Both the position numbers and the translations under genes were made by a program. Below are positions 16,487-25,912 of a stretch of 64,000 nucleotides of DNA, in pieces. This DNA comes from a bacterium (GTDB lineage Bacteria > JAMCPX01), in NCBI GenBank assembly GCA_021792615.1, contig JAJYUJ010000010.1, positions 1 through 64,000 on the forward strand, read 5' to 3'. Each line of letters begins with the position of its first letter. The stretch's first letter is position 1. A model generated the notes under the pieces. That model had not been told where the DNA came from. It saw only the letters and a program-made list of their open reading frames with translations, and searched no databases.

Positions 16487-18823
16487 TTAACCAATCAAGA
16501 ACCTGTAAAATTTCTGCAGTGATTGTTTAATCTTTTCTAAATTGGATTTCTTTTTGTTCTCGTGATAATACTTGTCATAGTGGTAGTAATAATAATAATG
16601 TCCGTACCTTCCGACCGTCATGCTTATCTTATTCAGGATTACGCCGTATACATTCGTTTTGGTATTGGTAAGCAGCGACTGTGACCTTGAAACCGCCTCG
16701 ATCGTTGTTTTGCCAAGTTCGACCACTATGAACGCCCCGTCAACCTTCGATCCGAGTATAGCAGGGTCCGTCACCGGTAAAATAGGCGCTGTGTCAAAGA
16801 TAATATAGTTGTAATGCTTCTTGAGCTCTTTTATCAGAGCATCGACCTTAGATTTGTTCAGCAGTTCCGAAGGGTTCGGCGGGATGATTCCGACCGGTAT
16901 AACATCGAGGTTCTTCGTACTGGTGTGTTTTATTACATCGGTTATGGGTATGTCGGATACAAGGTAGTTGGTGATGCCGGGCTCCTGCCCGATGTTAAAA
17001 AGGGTATGTATGACAGGCTTTCTGAAATCGGCGTCTATCAGTATGGTCGGCATTTCCGCGTATGCGAGTGTTATAGCGATATTTGCGGCTGTCGTCGATT
17101 TACCTTCGCCGGGGCCGGACGATGTTATCAAAAAGCATTTGTTTTTGTTTTCCAGATCCGCAAACTGTATATTCGTTCTGAGTGACCGGTATGCTTCCGT
17201 TACCGTGGACTTGAGGTCTTCAACAGTAATAAGTTCCCTCTTTTCCTTCCCATTCGCTTCGCTGTGCGGGAGCTGCGGTATAATGCCGAATATGGGCAGG
17301 GTAAGCCTTCTGCGGGCGTCCTCCACCGTTTTCAACGAGGTGTCAGTATACTCTGTGTAGAAAGCAAAGACAAGGGACAGGATGAATCCGAGAAGGAAGC
17401 TGACCAGCGCATTTTTCGCTTTCTTGGGCTCTATGGGCTCTTTCGAGGGAATGGCCTTGTCTATGATCCGGATGTTCGCGACGGTTGCTGCTTTCGAGAT
17501 CCTTGCCTCTTCATGCTTTTTCAGCAGGAAGTCATACAATTCCTCATTGACGACCAAATCCCTCTCGAGATGGGCATATTCCCTTATGGTCTTGGGCAGA
17601 TTGGACAGGCTCTTGTGATAAGCTTTCTCGGTCAGCGTGACGTTTTTCTTCTGGATTTTTAACTGGTTCACCATGCTGCCTATTATTTCTCTGATCTTTT
17701 GTTTCGACGCGGCTATCCGGGTGTTTAAATCAATGACACCCGGATATTTTTCCGTATATTCTTCAAGCATCGACTTTTTCTGAATCTCGAGCTTTGCAAG
17801 GTCCTGTACCATCGATCCAAGCACGGGGTCCGAACCGCTGATAAGATAGTCTTGTAGGTTCGCGCCGGGCTTTAAGAGCATGTCCTTTAACGAGTTTGCA
17901 TCCTTTATCTTCAGGGCTATATCAAGCTTGGTCCTCTCGAGGTCGGAGATCCTTTGTATTGCTGACTCGGTCTCTACCGAAAAAGATAAGACGCCGTGTT
18001 TCCTTTTGAACTCGTCCATTACTTTTTCCGAATGGTCAAGGTTGTTGTTGGTGATCTTGAGCTGGGCCGATATGAAATCCAGCGCCTGCGAAGCTTCCTG
18101 GCTCATTCTCTGCACGCTGAGCTCGATATATGCCTTTATGAGCTCGTTCGTTATAAGACTTGCGAGATAGGGGTCCCTGTTTTTACAGCTTACCCTGAGG
18201 ATGTTCGTCATCTCGCCCATTTCTTCAATATGTGTATTGTTCCTGATGCTGTTGACGGCATTCTCGAAACTTCCCCTTTGAACCGTTACCGAGTCACCGC
18301 TGGATATGTTGTTCGCATTCCTCAGGTAAAAAGACAGTACCGAAGAGGTAAACGATACCCCGACGATTCCGGATCCTATGTCCTGTTCGCCGACATAAAC
18401 ATCGTAGGATTTGCTGCCGGTAAATTTTATGGTAAAGCGTTCGATCTTATCCCTGTCGAAAGGCCTGATCTTATAGATATGAACACTGGACGTCGTCGGT
18501 TCGGATTCGATGTGATAGTCGAGCCCTATCTTTTCTGCTGCAAGCGCTGCGACGGATCTGCTCTGTGCTATCAATTTCTCCGAGGATGTCCGGTTCCACC
18601 ATTGCATGACGATAATATCGCTCAGGAGGTTGCTTCTCGACAAAGGCTCTTCTATATAAATGGTGGAAGACGACTGATAGACCGGCGTTTTCAGATATGT
18701 ATAGATCATGCCGGTTATGAAGAACACGGCGGTGATCAGCGCAATCAGCTTCCATTTTCTCCGGAGTAAGAGGATATACTCTACAAGTTCCGGCGATGTC
18801 GTTAAAGAGGTGTTTTCAGCCAT
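16487..18823 (-). CDS. polysaccharide chain-length/export tyrosine autokinase (Wzc family)
   Basis: 778 residues. An N-terminal Wzz domain with a membrane helix at about 28-45 precedes a long periplasmic coiled-coil region and the second membrane helix near residue 475. The cytoplasmic BY-kinase domain has Walker A SSGPGEGKSTTAANIAI, Walker A' TILIDADFRKP and Walker B YIIFDTAPIL. The C-terminus carries a dense tyrosine cluster (GRYGHYYYYYHYDKYYHENK), the autophosphorylation target. Its ATG overlaps the stop of the wza-like gene. Confidence 0.92.
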   Translation of the reverse strand: MAENTSLTTSPELVEYILLLRRKWKLIALITAVFFITGMIYTYLKTPVYQSSSTIYIEEPLSRSNLLSDIIVMQWWNRTSSEKLIAQSRSVAALAAEKIGLDYHIESEPTTSSVHIYKIRPFDRDKIERFTIKFTGSKSYDVYVGEQDIGSGIVGVSFTSSVLSFYLRNANNISSGDSVTVQRGSFENAVNSIRNNTHIEEMGEMTNILRVSCKNRDPYLASLITNELIKAYIELSVQRMSQEASQALDFISAQLKITNNNLDHSEKVMDEFKRKHGVLSFSVETESAIQRISDLERTKLDIALKIKDANSLKDMLLKPGANLQDYLISGSDPVLGSMVQDLAKLEIQKKSMLEEYTEKYPGVIDLNTRIAASKQKIREIIGSMVNQLKIQKKNVTLTEKAYHKSLSNLPKTIREYAHLERDLVVNEELYDFLLKKHEEARISKAATVANIRIIDKAIPSKEPIEPKKAKNALVSFLLGFILSLVFAFYTEYTDTSLKTVEDARRRLTLPIFGIIPQLPHSEANGKEKRELITVEDLKSTVTEAYRSLRTNIQFADLENKNKCFLITSSGPGEGKSTTAANIAITLAYAEMPTILIDADFRKPVIHTLFNIGQEPGITNYLVSDIPITDVIKHTSTKNLDVIPVGIIPPNPSELLNKSKVDALIKELKKHYNYIIFDTAPILPVTDPAILGSKVDGAFIVVELGKTTIEAVSRSQSLLTNTKTNVYGVILNKISMTVGRYGHYYYYYHYDKYYHENKKKSNLEKIKQSLQKFYRFLIG

Positions 18824-19908
18824 TATGGGTTCCTCAGGAGCTGTCTGAGCAGCAGGTAATTCGTAGCTATGGATAACGGCTGCGCAAGCAGGATGTTCAG
18901 ACTCGGCTGTATCTGATCCAGGATATCATTCCATGTCGCAAGGGCACTCTTTGGTACAAAAACGATGTCGCCGGCATACAACTCGACGCCTTCCCGGGAG
19001 GTCGGCTGTTTACCGTGGAGCATGCCGTCCACATTAACCGTGTAAATATCGGGATGTATCAAACCGCCCCGTATCACCTTTACATCGTCCCTGAGGGCAC
19101 CGAGCTTGAAACCGCCCGCAAGTGCTATTGCATTTACTATCGAAATAGGAGGTCCGGAAACCGGTATGACGACCGGCTTGTCAACCCGTCCCAGGACGAT
19201 GATGTTTTGCTCATCGGCACTCGGGACGTAGATGACATCTTTATTCTCGAGTACCGGATCGTTGTACCGGTTTCCATTGCGGAGGTAATCGTACACATTA
19301 ACGATCGTAGACCGCCCCTTCCGTATAAGATAAACGTTCGAAAGGTTCGATTGGTTGTTTTGGGCCAGCTGTCCTCCTGCGAGGGCTATTGCCGTTACAA
19401 GGTCGGTACCGCCCTTGATAGGGTAAATCCCCGGTTTCATAACACTGCCGAGCAATAAAACGAGCCTGCTTGCGTACTCCTGTACGCCGACCTCTATAAA
19501 CGGATGCCGTATGTATGCACTATAGGCCGTTGTCAGTTTATCCTTGAGCTGCTCGATCGTTAACCCCCGGGCCTCGATCCCCCCGACGAGCGGCAGATAG
19601 ATTTTGCCGTCTTTCTCGATACGGGCGACGCCGCTCATGTCCGGATGCCCCCATGCGGTTATGCTTATGGAATCGCCTACTCCCAAACTGTCCTTTACCT
19701 GCGTATTTTTGTTGCCCTGTTTCAGCATTTGATTGACTGCAAGATTGGTTTCCTGAGTTATAGGTATAGCCACCGTAGTAGCTGTTTGCTGGAGCCCTGC
19801 GGGCCGGGTGGCACCCGGTTCTTTTGCCGCGGGCATTGCCGCATTGTTTGAAGCGGCACATGATGCCAGGGTAAGGATCAGCATCACGACGACATACTTG
19901 ATTTTCAT
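18823..19908 (-). CDS. polysaccharide export outer-membrane lipoprotein (Wza-like)
   Basis: 361 residues. A signal peptide ends in a lipobox (LASC, Cys17), so it is a lipoprotein. A Poly_export domain (LGVGDSISITAWGHPDMSG, then GKIYLPLVGGIEARG) is followed by two SLBB repeats (VLLLGSVMKPGIYPI and IIVLGRVDKPVVIPVSGP). It should form the periplasm-to-outer-membrane exit channel that works with the autokinase encoded next. The ATG overlaps the purD stop by 4 nt, an unusual coupling of a housekeeping purine gene with capsule export. Confidence 0.92.
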   Translation of the reverse strand: MKIKYVVVMLILTLASCAASNNAAMPAAKEPGATRPAGLQQTATTVAIPITQETNLAVNQMLKQGNKNTQVKDSLGVGDSISITAWGHPDMSGVARIEKDGKIYLPLVGGIEARGLTIEQLKDKLTTAYSAYIRHPFIEVGVQEYASRLVLLLGSVMKPGIYPIKGGTDLVTAIALAGGQLAQNNQSNLSNVYLIRKGRSTIVNVYDYLRNGNRYNDPVLENKDVIYVPSADEQNIIVLGRVDKPVVIPVSGPPISIVNAIALAGGFKLGALRDDVKVIRGGLIHPDIYTVNVDGMLHGKQPTSREGVELYAGDIVFVPKSALATWNDILDQIQPSLNILLAQPLSIATNYLLLRQLLRNP

Positions 19909-21155
19909 AAACCTATATCCCTCCTGTACTGTGAGCCTTCGAATATGATTTTGTTCACTGCCTTATAAGCCTTTTCCCTCGCTTCTTTGATGTTTTCTCC
20001 AAGGGCTGTTATGCCCAGGACACGGCCTCCCGCTGTTTTTATAATACCTTTTACGTTTTTTGTACCAGCATGGAATATAAAGGTGTCTTTTCCTCCGGCA
20101 GCTTTCAATCCTTCGATTGTTATGCCTGTCCGCGGGTTGACCGGATAGTCCTTGGAAGCCATGACAACGCATACGCCGACGTCGTCTTTCATCGTTATCG
20201 GCTCGGCAAACATTTTTCCTTTCGCGCTGTCCATGAAGACACCGACGAGGTCGCTTTCTATGCGCGGCAAAATTGCCTGCGCTTCGGGGTCTCCGAACCT
20301 CGCATTAAATTCCAGCACGTACGGATCGTTGTTGGAAATCATCACACCCACATAGAGTACCCCTTTATAAACGATACCTTCCTTTTTGAGCGCTTCCATC
20401 AGCGGCGATACGATCCTGCGGTTGATCTTTTCCTCGAGTTCCGGTGTCATTTTGTCCGACGGTGAAATCGACCCCATACCCCCGGTATTCGGACCGCGGT
20501 CGTTATCGTGCAGCCTCTTGTAGTCCCTGGCACTTGCAACGTTAATACAGGTGGCGCCGTTTGATATGACAAAGTAGCTCGATTCTACGCCCTGTATAAA
20601 TTCTTCGACAAGCAGTACTTTCCCTGCATCTCCGAATACGCGGTTGTCCATAATGTCCTTAATGGCGCTTATTGCTTCAGACAATTCACCCGCGATGATG
20701 ACCCCTTTGCCCGAGGCAAGACCGTCCGCCTTTATAACGAGCGGAAACGGCCGGGTTTTTACGTAATCGATTGCATCGGCAGAGGTATCGAAGACCTCGA
20801 ATGCCGGCGTGGGGATAGCGTAAGTCTTTAAAAGTTTTTTTGCGAAGACTTTCGATGTTTCCAGCATCGCGGCTTGTTTCGTCGGGCCGAAGATAACGAG
20901 ACCGTTTGCCGTGAAGATGTCGACTATACCGGCCTGCAACGGCAATTCCGGACCGACGACGGTCAGCGATATTCTCTTCTCCTTTGCAAATTGAAGAAGC
21001 CCGCTCACGTCGTCAGCTTTTATCGGCACGCACTGCGCCAGTTCCTCGATGCCCGCATTGCCCGGTGCGCAGAAAATATTTTTAATGCCATCCTGCTTTA
21101 TTTTGTGAACGAGAGCGTGTTCCCGCCCGCCTGAACCTATAACAAGAATATTCAT
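19905..21155 (-). CDS. purD: phosphoribosylamine-glycine ligase (GARS)
   Basis: Second step of de novo purine synthesis: ATP-dependent ligation of glycine to phosphoribosylamine. 416 residues, ATP-grasp. It has the N-terminal GSGGREHAL loop, PLVIKADGLASGKGV, the DYKRLHDNDRGPNTGGMG signature and LEFNARFGDPEAQ. It starts 21 nt after the purH stop and its stop overlaps the wza-like start. Confidence 0.96.
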   Translation of the reverse strand: MNILVIGSGGREHALVHKIKQDGIKNIFCAPGNAGIEELAQCVPIKADDVSGLLQFAKEKRISLTVVGPELPLQAGIVDIFTANGLVIFGPTKQAAMLETSKVFAKKLLKTYAIPTPAFEVFDTSADAIDYVKTRPFPLVIKADGLASGKGVIIAGELSEAISAIKDIMDNRVFGDAGKVLLVEEFIQGVESSYFVISNGATCINVASARDYKRLHDNDRGPNTGGMGSISPSDKMTPELEEKINRRIVSPLMEALKKEGIVYKGVLYVGVMISNNDPYVLEFNARFGDPEAQAILPRIESDLVGVFMDSAKGKMFAEPITMKDDVGVCVVMASKDYPVNPRTGITIEGLKAAGGKDTFIFHAGTKNVKGIIKTAGGRVLGITALGENIKEAREKAYKAVNKIIFEGSQYRRDIGL

Positions 21156-21176
21156 GTCTATGCCTTCCCGATCCCC

Positions 21177-22712
21177 TTAGTGTTTGAAGTGCCTGATCCC
21201 GGTGAACACCATTGCAATACCTGCTTCATCGGCTGCCTTGATGACCTCTTCGTCCCTGATCGAACCGCCGGGCTGTACAACGGATGTTATGCCTGCATCA
21301 ATCAGCACCTTCAGTCCGTCTGCAAACGGGAAGAACGCATCCGAAGCGCCGACGGCACCTTTTGTGCTGAGATTCGATTTCATGATCGCTATCTTTGCGG
21401 AATCGACCCTGCTCATCTGTCCCGCGCCTACCCCGATAAGCTGGCGCGATTTTGCAACGATAATAGTGTTGCTCTTCGTGTGCTTGCATACCTTCATCGC
21501 GAAATCCATGTCTTTCATCTGATCGGGGTCAGGGGCTTTTTTTGTGACAACACGGCTGTTCTTCATCTCATCCGACAGGATGTCCCTGGTCTGCACGAGT
21601 ATGCCGAATGACGTATCATGGATCTCGAACTGGGTTGCTTCGGGGGCAGCGGTAATTACCTTGATAAGTCTGAGATTTTTCTTTTTTGAGAAGATATCGA
21701 GGGCAGGGGTTGAGAATGAAGGCGCTATGATGACCTCGTAGAATGTTTCTGCTATGAGCTTTGCGGTCTTTTCATCGACCTCGCCGTTAAAAGCGCAGAT
21801 GCCTCCGTAGCTTGATGCGGGGTCCGTTTTGAACGCCAGGCCATAAGCATCCGGAATTGAGTCCGCAATGGCTGCGCCGCACGGATTCGTATGCTTTATT
21901 ATGGCACACGCCGGTTGCTGAAACTCCGCTGCCAGTTCATAAGCGCTGCTCATGTCGACGATATTATTATAGGATAGTTCCTTGCCTCCGAGCTGCTCGA
22001 ACCTCAGGTCTTCATGGCTGTCAAGGTCAGACGTCCTGTACAGGGCAGCCTGCTGGTGCGGGTTTTCACCGTAACGCATCGGCTGCAGTCTGTTCAGCGT
22101 GAGGTGGATTTCCCCGGGTAAATTCATCTCGAGCTTCCGGTTGAGCCAGTTGGAGATAACGCTGTCGTACGATGCCGTATGATTGAAAGCCTTTGCGGCA
22201 AAGCTTAATTTGTCTTTTTCGGTTATATCATCCTTGCGGATGTGCTCTATGAGCCACGGGTAATCCGAGGGATCCACGATGACGATGACGTCCTTGTAGT
22301 TCTTCGAGCCCGCCCGCAGCATCGATGGCCCGCCGATATCTATCATTTCTATAACTTCGTCAAACGACACACCCTTTTTTTTCGCGGTCTGTCTGAAAGG
22401 ATACAGGTTGACGATGATGAGATCGATCAAACCTATGGAGTGCTCTTTCAGCGATTTCAAGTGCTCGCTGTTGCTCCGTATGGCGAGGATGCCGCCGTGG
22501 ATTTTCGGATGCAGGGTCTTGACCCTGCCGTCGAGCATCTCGGGAAACCCCGTGTAATCCGCAACATCCGTTACCGGGATCGCCTTTTCTTTCAAAAAGC
22601 GTGCCGTCCCCCCGGTGGAAAGGATCTCTATGTTTAACTCTGTCAGAGCCCTGCCCAGCTCCTCCAGTCCCGTTTTATCCGATACACTTAAAAGTGCTCT
22701 TTTTGAAGTCAT
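21177..22712 (-). CDS. purH: bifunctional AICAR transformylase / IMP cyclohydrolase
   Basis: Last two steps of de novo IMP synthesis. The N-terminal MGS-like cyclohydrolase domain (ALLSVSDKTGLEELG, STGGTARFL, GGPSMLRAGSKNY) occupies about 1-190. The C-terminal transformylase domain has RYGENPHQQAALY, KHTNPCGAA, CKHTKSNTI and DAFFPFADG. I start it at ATG 22712, giving 511 residues, because AAGGAGCAGGTC gives a clear ribosome site directly before it; the in-frame ATG 48 nt upstream has none. First gene of the purH-purD-wza-wzc run. Confidence 0.96.
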   Translation of the reverse strand: MTSKRALLSVSDKTGLEELGRALTELNIEILSTGGTARFLKEKAIPVTDVADYTGFPEMLDGRVKTLHPKIHGGILAIRSNSEHLKSLKEHSIGLIDLIIVNLYPFRQTAKKKGVSFDEVIEMIDIGGPSMLRAGSKNYKDVIVIVDPSDYPWLIEHIRKDDITEKDKLSFAAKAFNHTASYDSVISNWLNRKLEMNLPGEIHLTLNRLQPMRYGENPHQQAALYRTSDLDSHEDLRFEQLGGKELSYNNIVDMSSAYELAAEFQQPACAIIKHTNPCGAAIADSIPDAYGLAFKTDPASSYGGICAFNGEVDEKTAKLIAETFYEVIIAPSFSTPALDIFSKKKNLRLIKVITAAPEATQFEIHDTSFGILVQTRDILSDEMKNSRVVTKKAPDPDQMKDMDFAMKVCKHTKSNTIIVAKSRQLIGVGAGQMSRVDSAKIAIMKSNLSTKGAVGASDAFFPFADGLKVLIDAGITSVVQPGGSIRDEEVIKAADEAGIAMVFTGIRHFKH

Positions 22713-22838
22713 GACCTGCTCCTTTATAAATAGTGATTTTATTACCTTATCCTTAAACATAAAATAAAATCAAGTGCTATTGAAAGTAAGGGCTCCGGAT
22801 CGTTGCTCCGGGAACCGGTATGCCGCTTCTCTTCCGTA

Positions 22839-22883
22839 AAAATAAAAATTTACCCCCGTTAGAACGTCCCGCCATCGGGGACG
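22839..22883 (-). terminator. hairpin plus T-rich tract downstream of comM
   Basis: Reading the bottom strand after the comM stop, arms CGTCCC/GGGACG (22865-22870 and 22878-22883) form a short GC-rich hairpin. About 12 nt later comes a T-rich run (bottom strand of 22839-22852). The spacing is looser than a classic intrinsic terminator. Nothing else is visible in the 242-bp space between comM and purH apart from a single CCCCCGTTAGA motif at 22853-22863. Confidence 0.35.
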
Positions 22884-22954
22884 GGGATAATAGATAAATT
22901 TATATATCCTTAGAGAAAGGGCGTTGTTCAAAGCCACGTACTTTCGAACCGGGT

Positions 22955-24502
22955 TTACAACCCCAGCGGGGTCCTGTCAAGGCTGCGGTACTGGATGGCC
23001 TCGGCAATATGGTGGGACTTGATATCGGCTGCGCCGTCAAGGTCTGCAATGGTCCTGGACACCTTGATGAGTTTTGTGTATGCCCGGGCAGAAAGTCCAA
23101 GCCTTTCGATAGCGGAGGAGAGCAGGCCGACAGACGGTTCGTCGAGCTTACAGAATTTTTTTATGTGTCTTGATGACATCTGGGTATTCGAAAATATCTT
23201 GAATCCCCTGAACCGCTCCTGCTGAACCGTGCGCGCCTTCTCGACCCTCAGGAGTATATCGTGCGAGGATTCCTGGTTCCCGTCCCTGATGATGTCCGAG
23301 AATCTGACCGCAGGCACGTCTATCTGGATATCGAACCTGTCCATGAGCGGACCCGATATCCTTGAACGGTATTTCATGATGGCAGAAACGGAACAGGTGC
23401 ATTGATGGAGCGGGTCCCCGTAGTAACCGCACGGACAGGGGTTCATTGCGGCTATCAGCATAAACCTCGAAGGAAAGGTGAGGGTCTGCTGTGCCCTTGT
23501 GATGGTTACGTAGCCGTCTTCCAAAGGCTGGCGGAGCGCTTCCAGCGCATTCTTTTTGAATTCCGGCAGTTCATCGAGAAACAGTACCCCGTGGTGGGAG
23601 AGGCTCACCTCCCCGGGTTTCGGCTGCTGTGTTCCTCCGACGAGTCCAACATCTGAAATCGTATGGTGGGGCGAACGGAACGGCCTTTTGGTTACAAGGG
23701 CGTTTTCAGCGGCCAGTACGCCCGCAACGCTGTGTATCTTCGTCGTTTCAATCGCCTCTTTGAATGTCATGCGCGGCAGGATTGTCGGCAGCCTCATGGA
23801 GAGCATCGTTTTACCGGAGCCGGGCGGTCCGATCATCAGGACATTATGTCCGCCTGCTGCGGCAATTTCCAGCGCGCGCTTCGCGTGTTCCTGTCCCTTG
23901 ACCTCGTTGAAATCCATGTCGTAGGCGGAGAGCTGCGCGTACAGGCTTTTGTAGTCCGTTTTTATGCTCTTGAGCGGCAGTTCTCCCCGCAGGAGGCTGA
24001 CCACCTCGGAAAGGTGTCCTGACTCATAAACCCTCAGGCCTTCGACGATACCAGCCTCCGGACCGTTCCCTTTGGGGACGATGATGCTGTTGAACCGCAT
24101 GTCGGATGTCATGATTGCCGCAGGGAGTACGCCTTTAACGGGTTTTACGACCCCATCCAGCGAAAGCTCTCCGAGAATGATGACACCGTCCGTACTTCCG
24201 GGATCGATGACGCCGAGGGCGGACAATATGCCGATGCAGATCGGCAGGTCGTAAGCAGAGCCCTCTTTTTTTATGTGTGCAGGCGCCAGGTTTATGGTGA
24301 TCCGCTTCGGCGGCATCACATAGCCGGTATTGTGGATCGCACTGCGTATGCGTTCCTTGCTTTCTTTTATCGCACCGTCGGGCAGGCCCACGATGGTAAA
24401 AGACGGCAGGCCGTTTGCAATGTCCGTTTCCACCTCGACGAGCTGAGCGTCGACACCGTAGAGTGCGGAACTGAGAACCTTTGAATAATTGACAAAGCCC
24501 AT
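22955..24502 (-). CDS. comM: ComM/YifB-family Mg-chelatase-like AAA+ ATPase
   Basis: 515 residues from ATG 24502. The N-terminal Lon-protease-like domain (VETDIANGLPSFTIVGLPDGAIKES in two parts, then INLAPAHIKKEGSAYDLPI) leads into an AAA+ domain with Walker A MIGPPGSGKTMLS and Walker B VLFLDELPEF. A zinc-binding segment NPCPCGYYGDPLHQCTC precedes the arginine finger RISGPLMDRFD and the C-terminal Mg-chelatase helical domain. ComM is a branch-migration helicase used in natural transformation. In-frame residues upstream of 24502 overlap radC on the other strand and are not conserved. Confidence 0.92.
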   Translation of the reverse strand: MGFVNYSKVLSSALYGVDAQLVEVETDIANGLPSFTIVGLPDGAIKESKERIRSAIHNTGYVMPPKRITINLAPAHIKKEGSAYDLPICIGILSALGVIDPGSTDGVIILGELSLDGVVKPVKGVLPAAIMTSDMRFNSIIVPKGNGPEAGIVEGLRVYESGHLSEVVSLLRGELPLKSIKTDYKSLYAQLSAYDMDFNEVKGQEHAKRALEIAAAGGHNVLMIGPPGSGKTMLSMRLPTILPRMTFKEAIETTKIHSVAGVLAAENALVTKRPFRSPHHTISDVGLVGGTQQPKPGEVSLSHHGVLFLDELPEFKKNALEALRQPLEDGYVTITRAQQTLTFPSRFMLIAAMNPCPCGYYGDPLHQCTCSVSAIMKYRSRISGPLMDRFDIQIDVPAVRFSDIIRDGNQESSHDILLRVEKARTVQQERFRGFKIFSNTQMSSRHIKKFCKLDEPSVGLLSSAIERLGLSARAYTKLIKVSRTIADLDGAADIKSHHIAEAIQYRSLDRTPLGL

Positions 24503-24545
24503 AATAACTGTATTAGTATATAAAAAATTAAAACGCAAACAATTT

Positions 24546-25268
24546 ATGAACGATTTCAAAAACAGACCGGACAGCGAAATGCCAAGGGAAAGGCTTTTGT
24601 CCTCGGGTGCCCGCAGCCTGAGTGATGCCGAGCTGCTCGCCGTGATTTTGCAGACAGGCACGAAAGGCAAAGATGTCATGGCCCTTGCTCTTGAAACCCT
24701 GAATGTCTGCGGGGGATTTCCCGGTATAGAGAATACCGGGGTTGACGAGCTTTTGCACATTTCAGGACTGAGCAGCGCCAAGATAACCAAGCTCAAGGCC
24801 GCAGTTGAGATAGGCAGGAGGACAATTTATTCGAGCAGGGCCGCCGTGCGGAAGATTACAAATTCTCAAGGTGCTTTCCTGATCCTCGAACCGCTGCTGC
24901 GAAACCTTGCAAAGGAGAATTTTACGATCGTATTGTTAAACAACCAGAACGAGATCATCGCGGTAAAACGCATAGGAGAGGGCACGGTCAATGCAGCGAC
25001 CGTTTATCCGAGGGAATTGATGGAGATCGGGATCCGGGCGTCCGCTGCCGGCATTATCCTGTCACACAATCATCCCTCCGGAAGCATAGTCCCGAGCATT
25101 GAAGACAAGCGGCTGACCATGAACATGGTCGTGCTGGGAGAATTGTCCGGCATGGTCCTTCACGATCACATCATTATAGGCGGGGACGGCTACTACAGCT
25201 TTGCGGACGACGGTCTGCTCGCCACCATGAAACAGCAGTTTCTTCGCGCATTGCAATCCACGTTTTAA
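24546..25268 (+). CDS. radC: RadC-family JAB-domain protein
   Basis: 240 residues from ATG 24546 (MNDFKNRPDSEMPRERLL). The N-terminal helix-hairpin-helix region is SDAELLAVILQTGTKGKDV then GLSSAKITKLKAA. The C-terminal JAB/MPN domain has SHNHPSGSIVPSIEDK, which is the HxHPSGxxxPSxxD metal motif. The name RadC is historical; the enzyme activity is not established. It is divergent from comM across about 43 bp. Its end nearly meets the end of the converging outer-membrane gene. Confidence 0.93.
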   Translation: MNDFKNRPDSEMPRERLLSSGARSLSDAELLAVILQTGTKGKDVMALALETLNVCGGFPGIENTGVDELLHISGLSSAKITKLKAAVEIGRRTIYSSRAAVRKITNSQGAFLILEPLLRNLAKENFTIVLLNNQNEIIAVKRIGEGTVNAATVYPRELMEIGIRASAAGIILSHNHPSGSIVPSIEDKRLTMNMVVLGELSGMVLHDHIIIGGDGYYSFADDGLLATMKQQFLRALQSTF

Positions 25269-25276
25269 ATCACTCT

Positions 25277-25831
25277 TCAGAACAGCAGGCCCAGGGTCAA
25301 CTGCAGCGTTATGAGGCCTACGTAGGTTTTCTGGAGGATTACGCCTTCGTATTCGATCACGGGACCGAAAAAAAAGGTGGATGTTGCCATGATATCCACA
25401 CCGAGTCCTGCACGAAACCCAATTCCTGCATCGTCGGCCGGGCGTGATATGCCGGACGTCTGCGCCGGGGTACCGGAGAAATTCGCGTAGTCGAAATTCA
25501 GTCCGCCGGTCAGATAGCCTTTTGATATGCCGTTGTTCAGGTATTGCTTCAGGGCAATGCCCGCATAAGCGAGGTTCATCGAGAGCTTATCATCAAGGGC
25601 ATTGGTAAACCGGTTATATCCGAGGACAAAGCTTACGTTCGAATCATCCGACGTATCGTAGCCTATGCCGACATCTATTTTAGGCCCGTTGTTGAAATTA
25701 TAGGTCGAGTTCTTCGTATAGAGACTAAACCCGGGATTCAGGGTAAAAGATACTTGTCCTTGATCGGCCAGGGCAATCGCCGGCAGAAAAAAACCCACGC
25801 TTATCACAAGCAGCATCATGCGGTACTTCAT
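25277..25831 (-). CDS. small outer-membrane beta-barrel-like protein
   Basis: 184 residues. A signal peptide (MKYRMMLLVISVGFFLPAIALA) is followed by alternating amphipathic beta strands rich in Gly, Tyr and Asn (KIDVGIGYDTSDDS, NLAYAGIALKQYLNN, GYLTGGLNFDYANF, GIGFRAGLGVDIMA). It ends in Phe (TLQLTLGLLF), the terminal residue used for barrel assembly. I expect an 8-strand barrel; no specific family or function can be named. Confidence 0.7.
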   Translation of the reverse strand: MKYRMMLLVISVGFFLPAIALADQGQVSFTLNPGFSLYTKNSTYNFNNGPKIDVGIGYDTSDDSNVSFVLGYNRFTNALDDKLSMNLAYAGIALKQYLNNGISKGYLTGGLNFDYANFSGTPAQTSGISRPADDAGIGFRAGLGVDIMATSTFFFGPVIEYEGVILQKTYVGLITLQLTLGLLF

Positions 25832-25912
25832 CTGACCTCCTTGTACCTCGCCTTTTAAAGAAGTTTACAATATAGATAAACTCATGATAGAGGCATAGTC
25901 AAGGGTGATTAT

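Noticed and set aside
22853-22863. CCCCCGTTAGA motif between purH and comM as another GIY-YIG-type element
   Set aside because: Only one end is visible; no facing TCTAACGGGG partner within a few hundred bases.
24503-24796. N-terminal extension of comM to 24796
   Set aside because: The extra 98 residues overlap radC on the other strand and do not resemble the ComM family, whose start fits ATG 24502.
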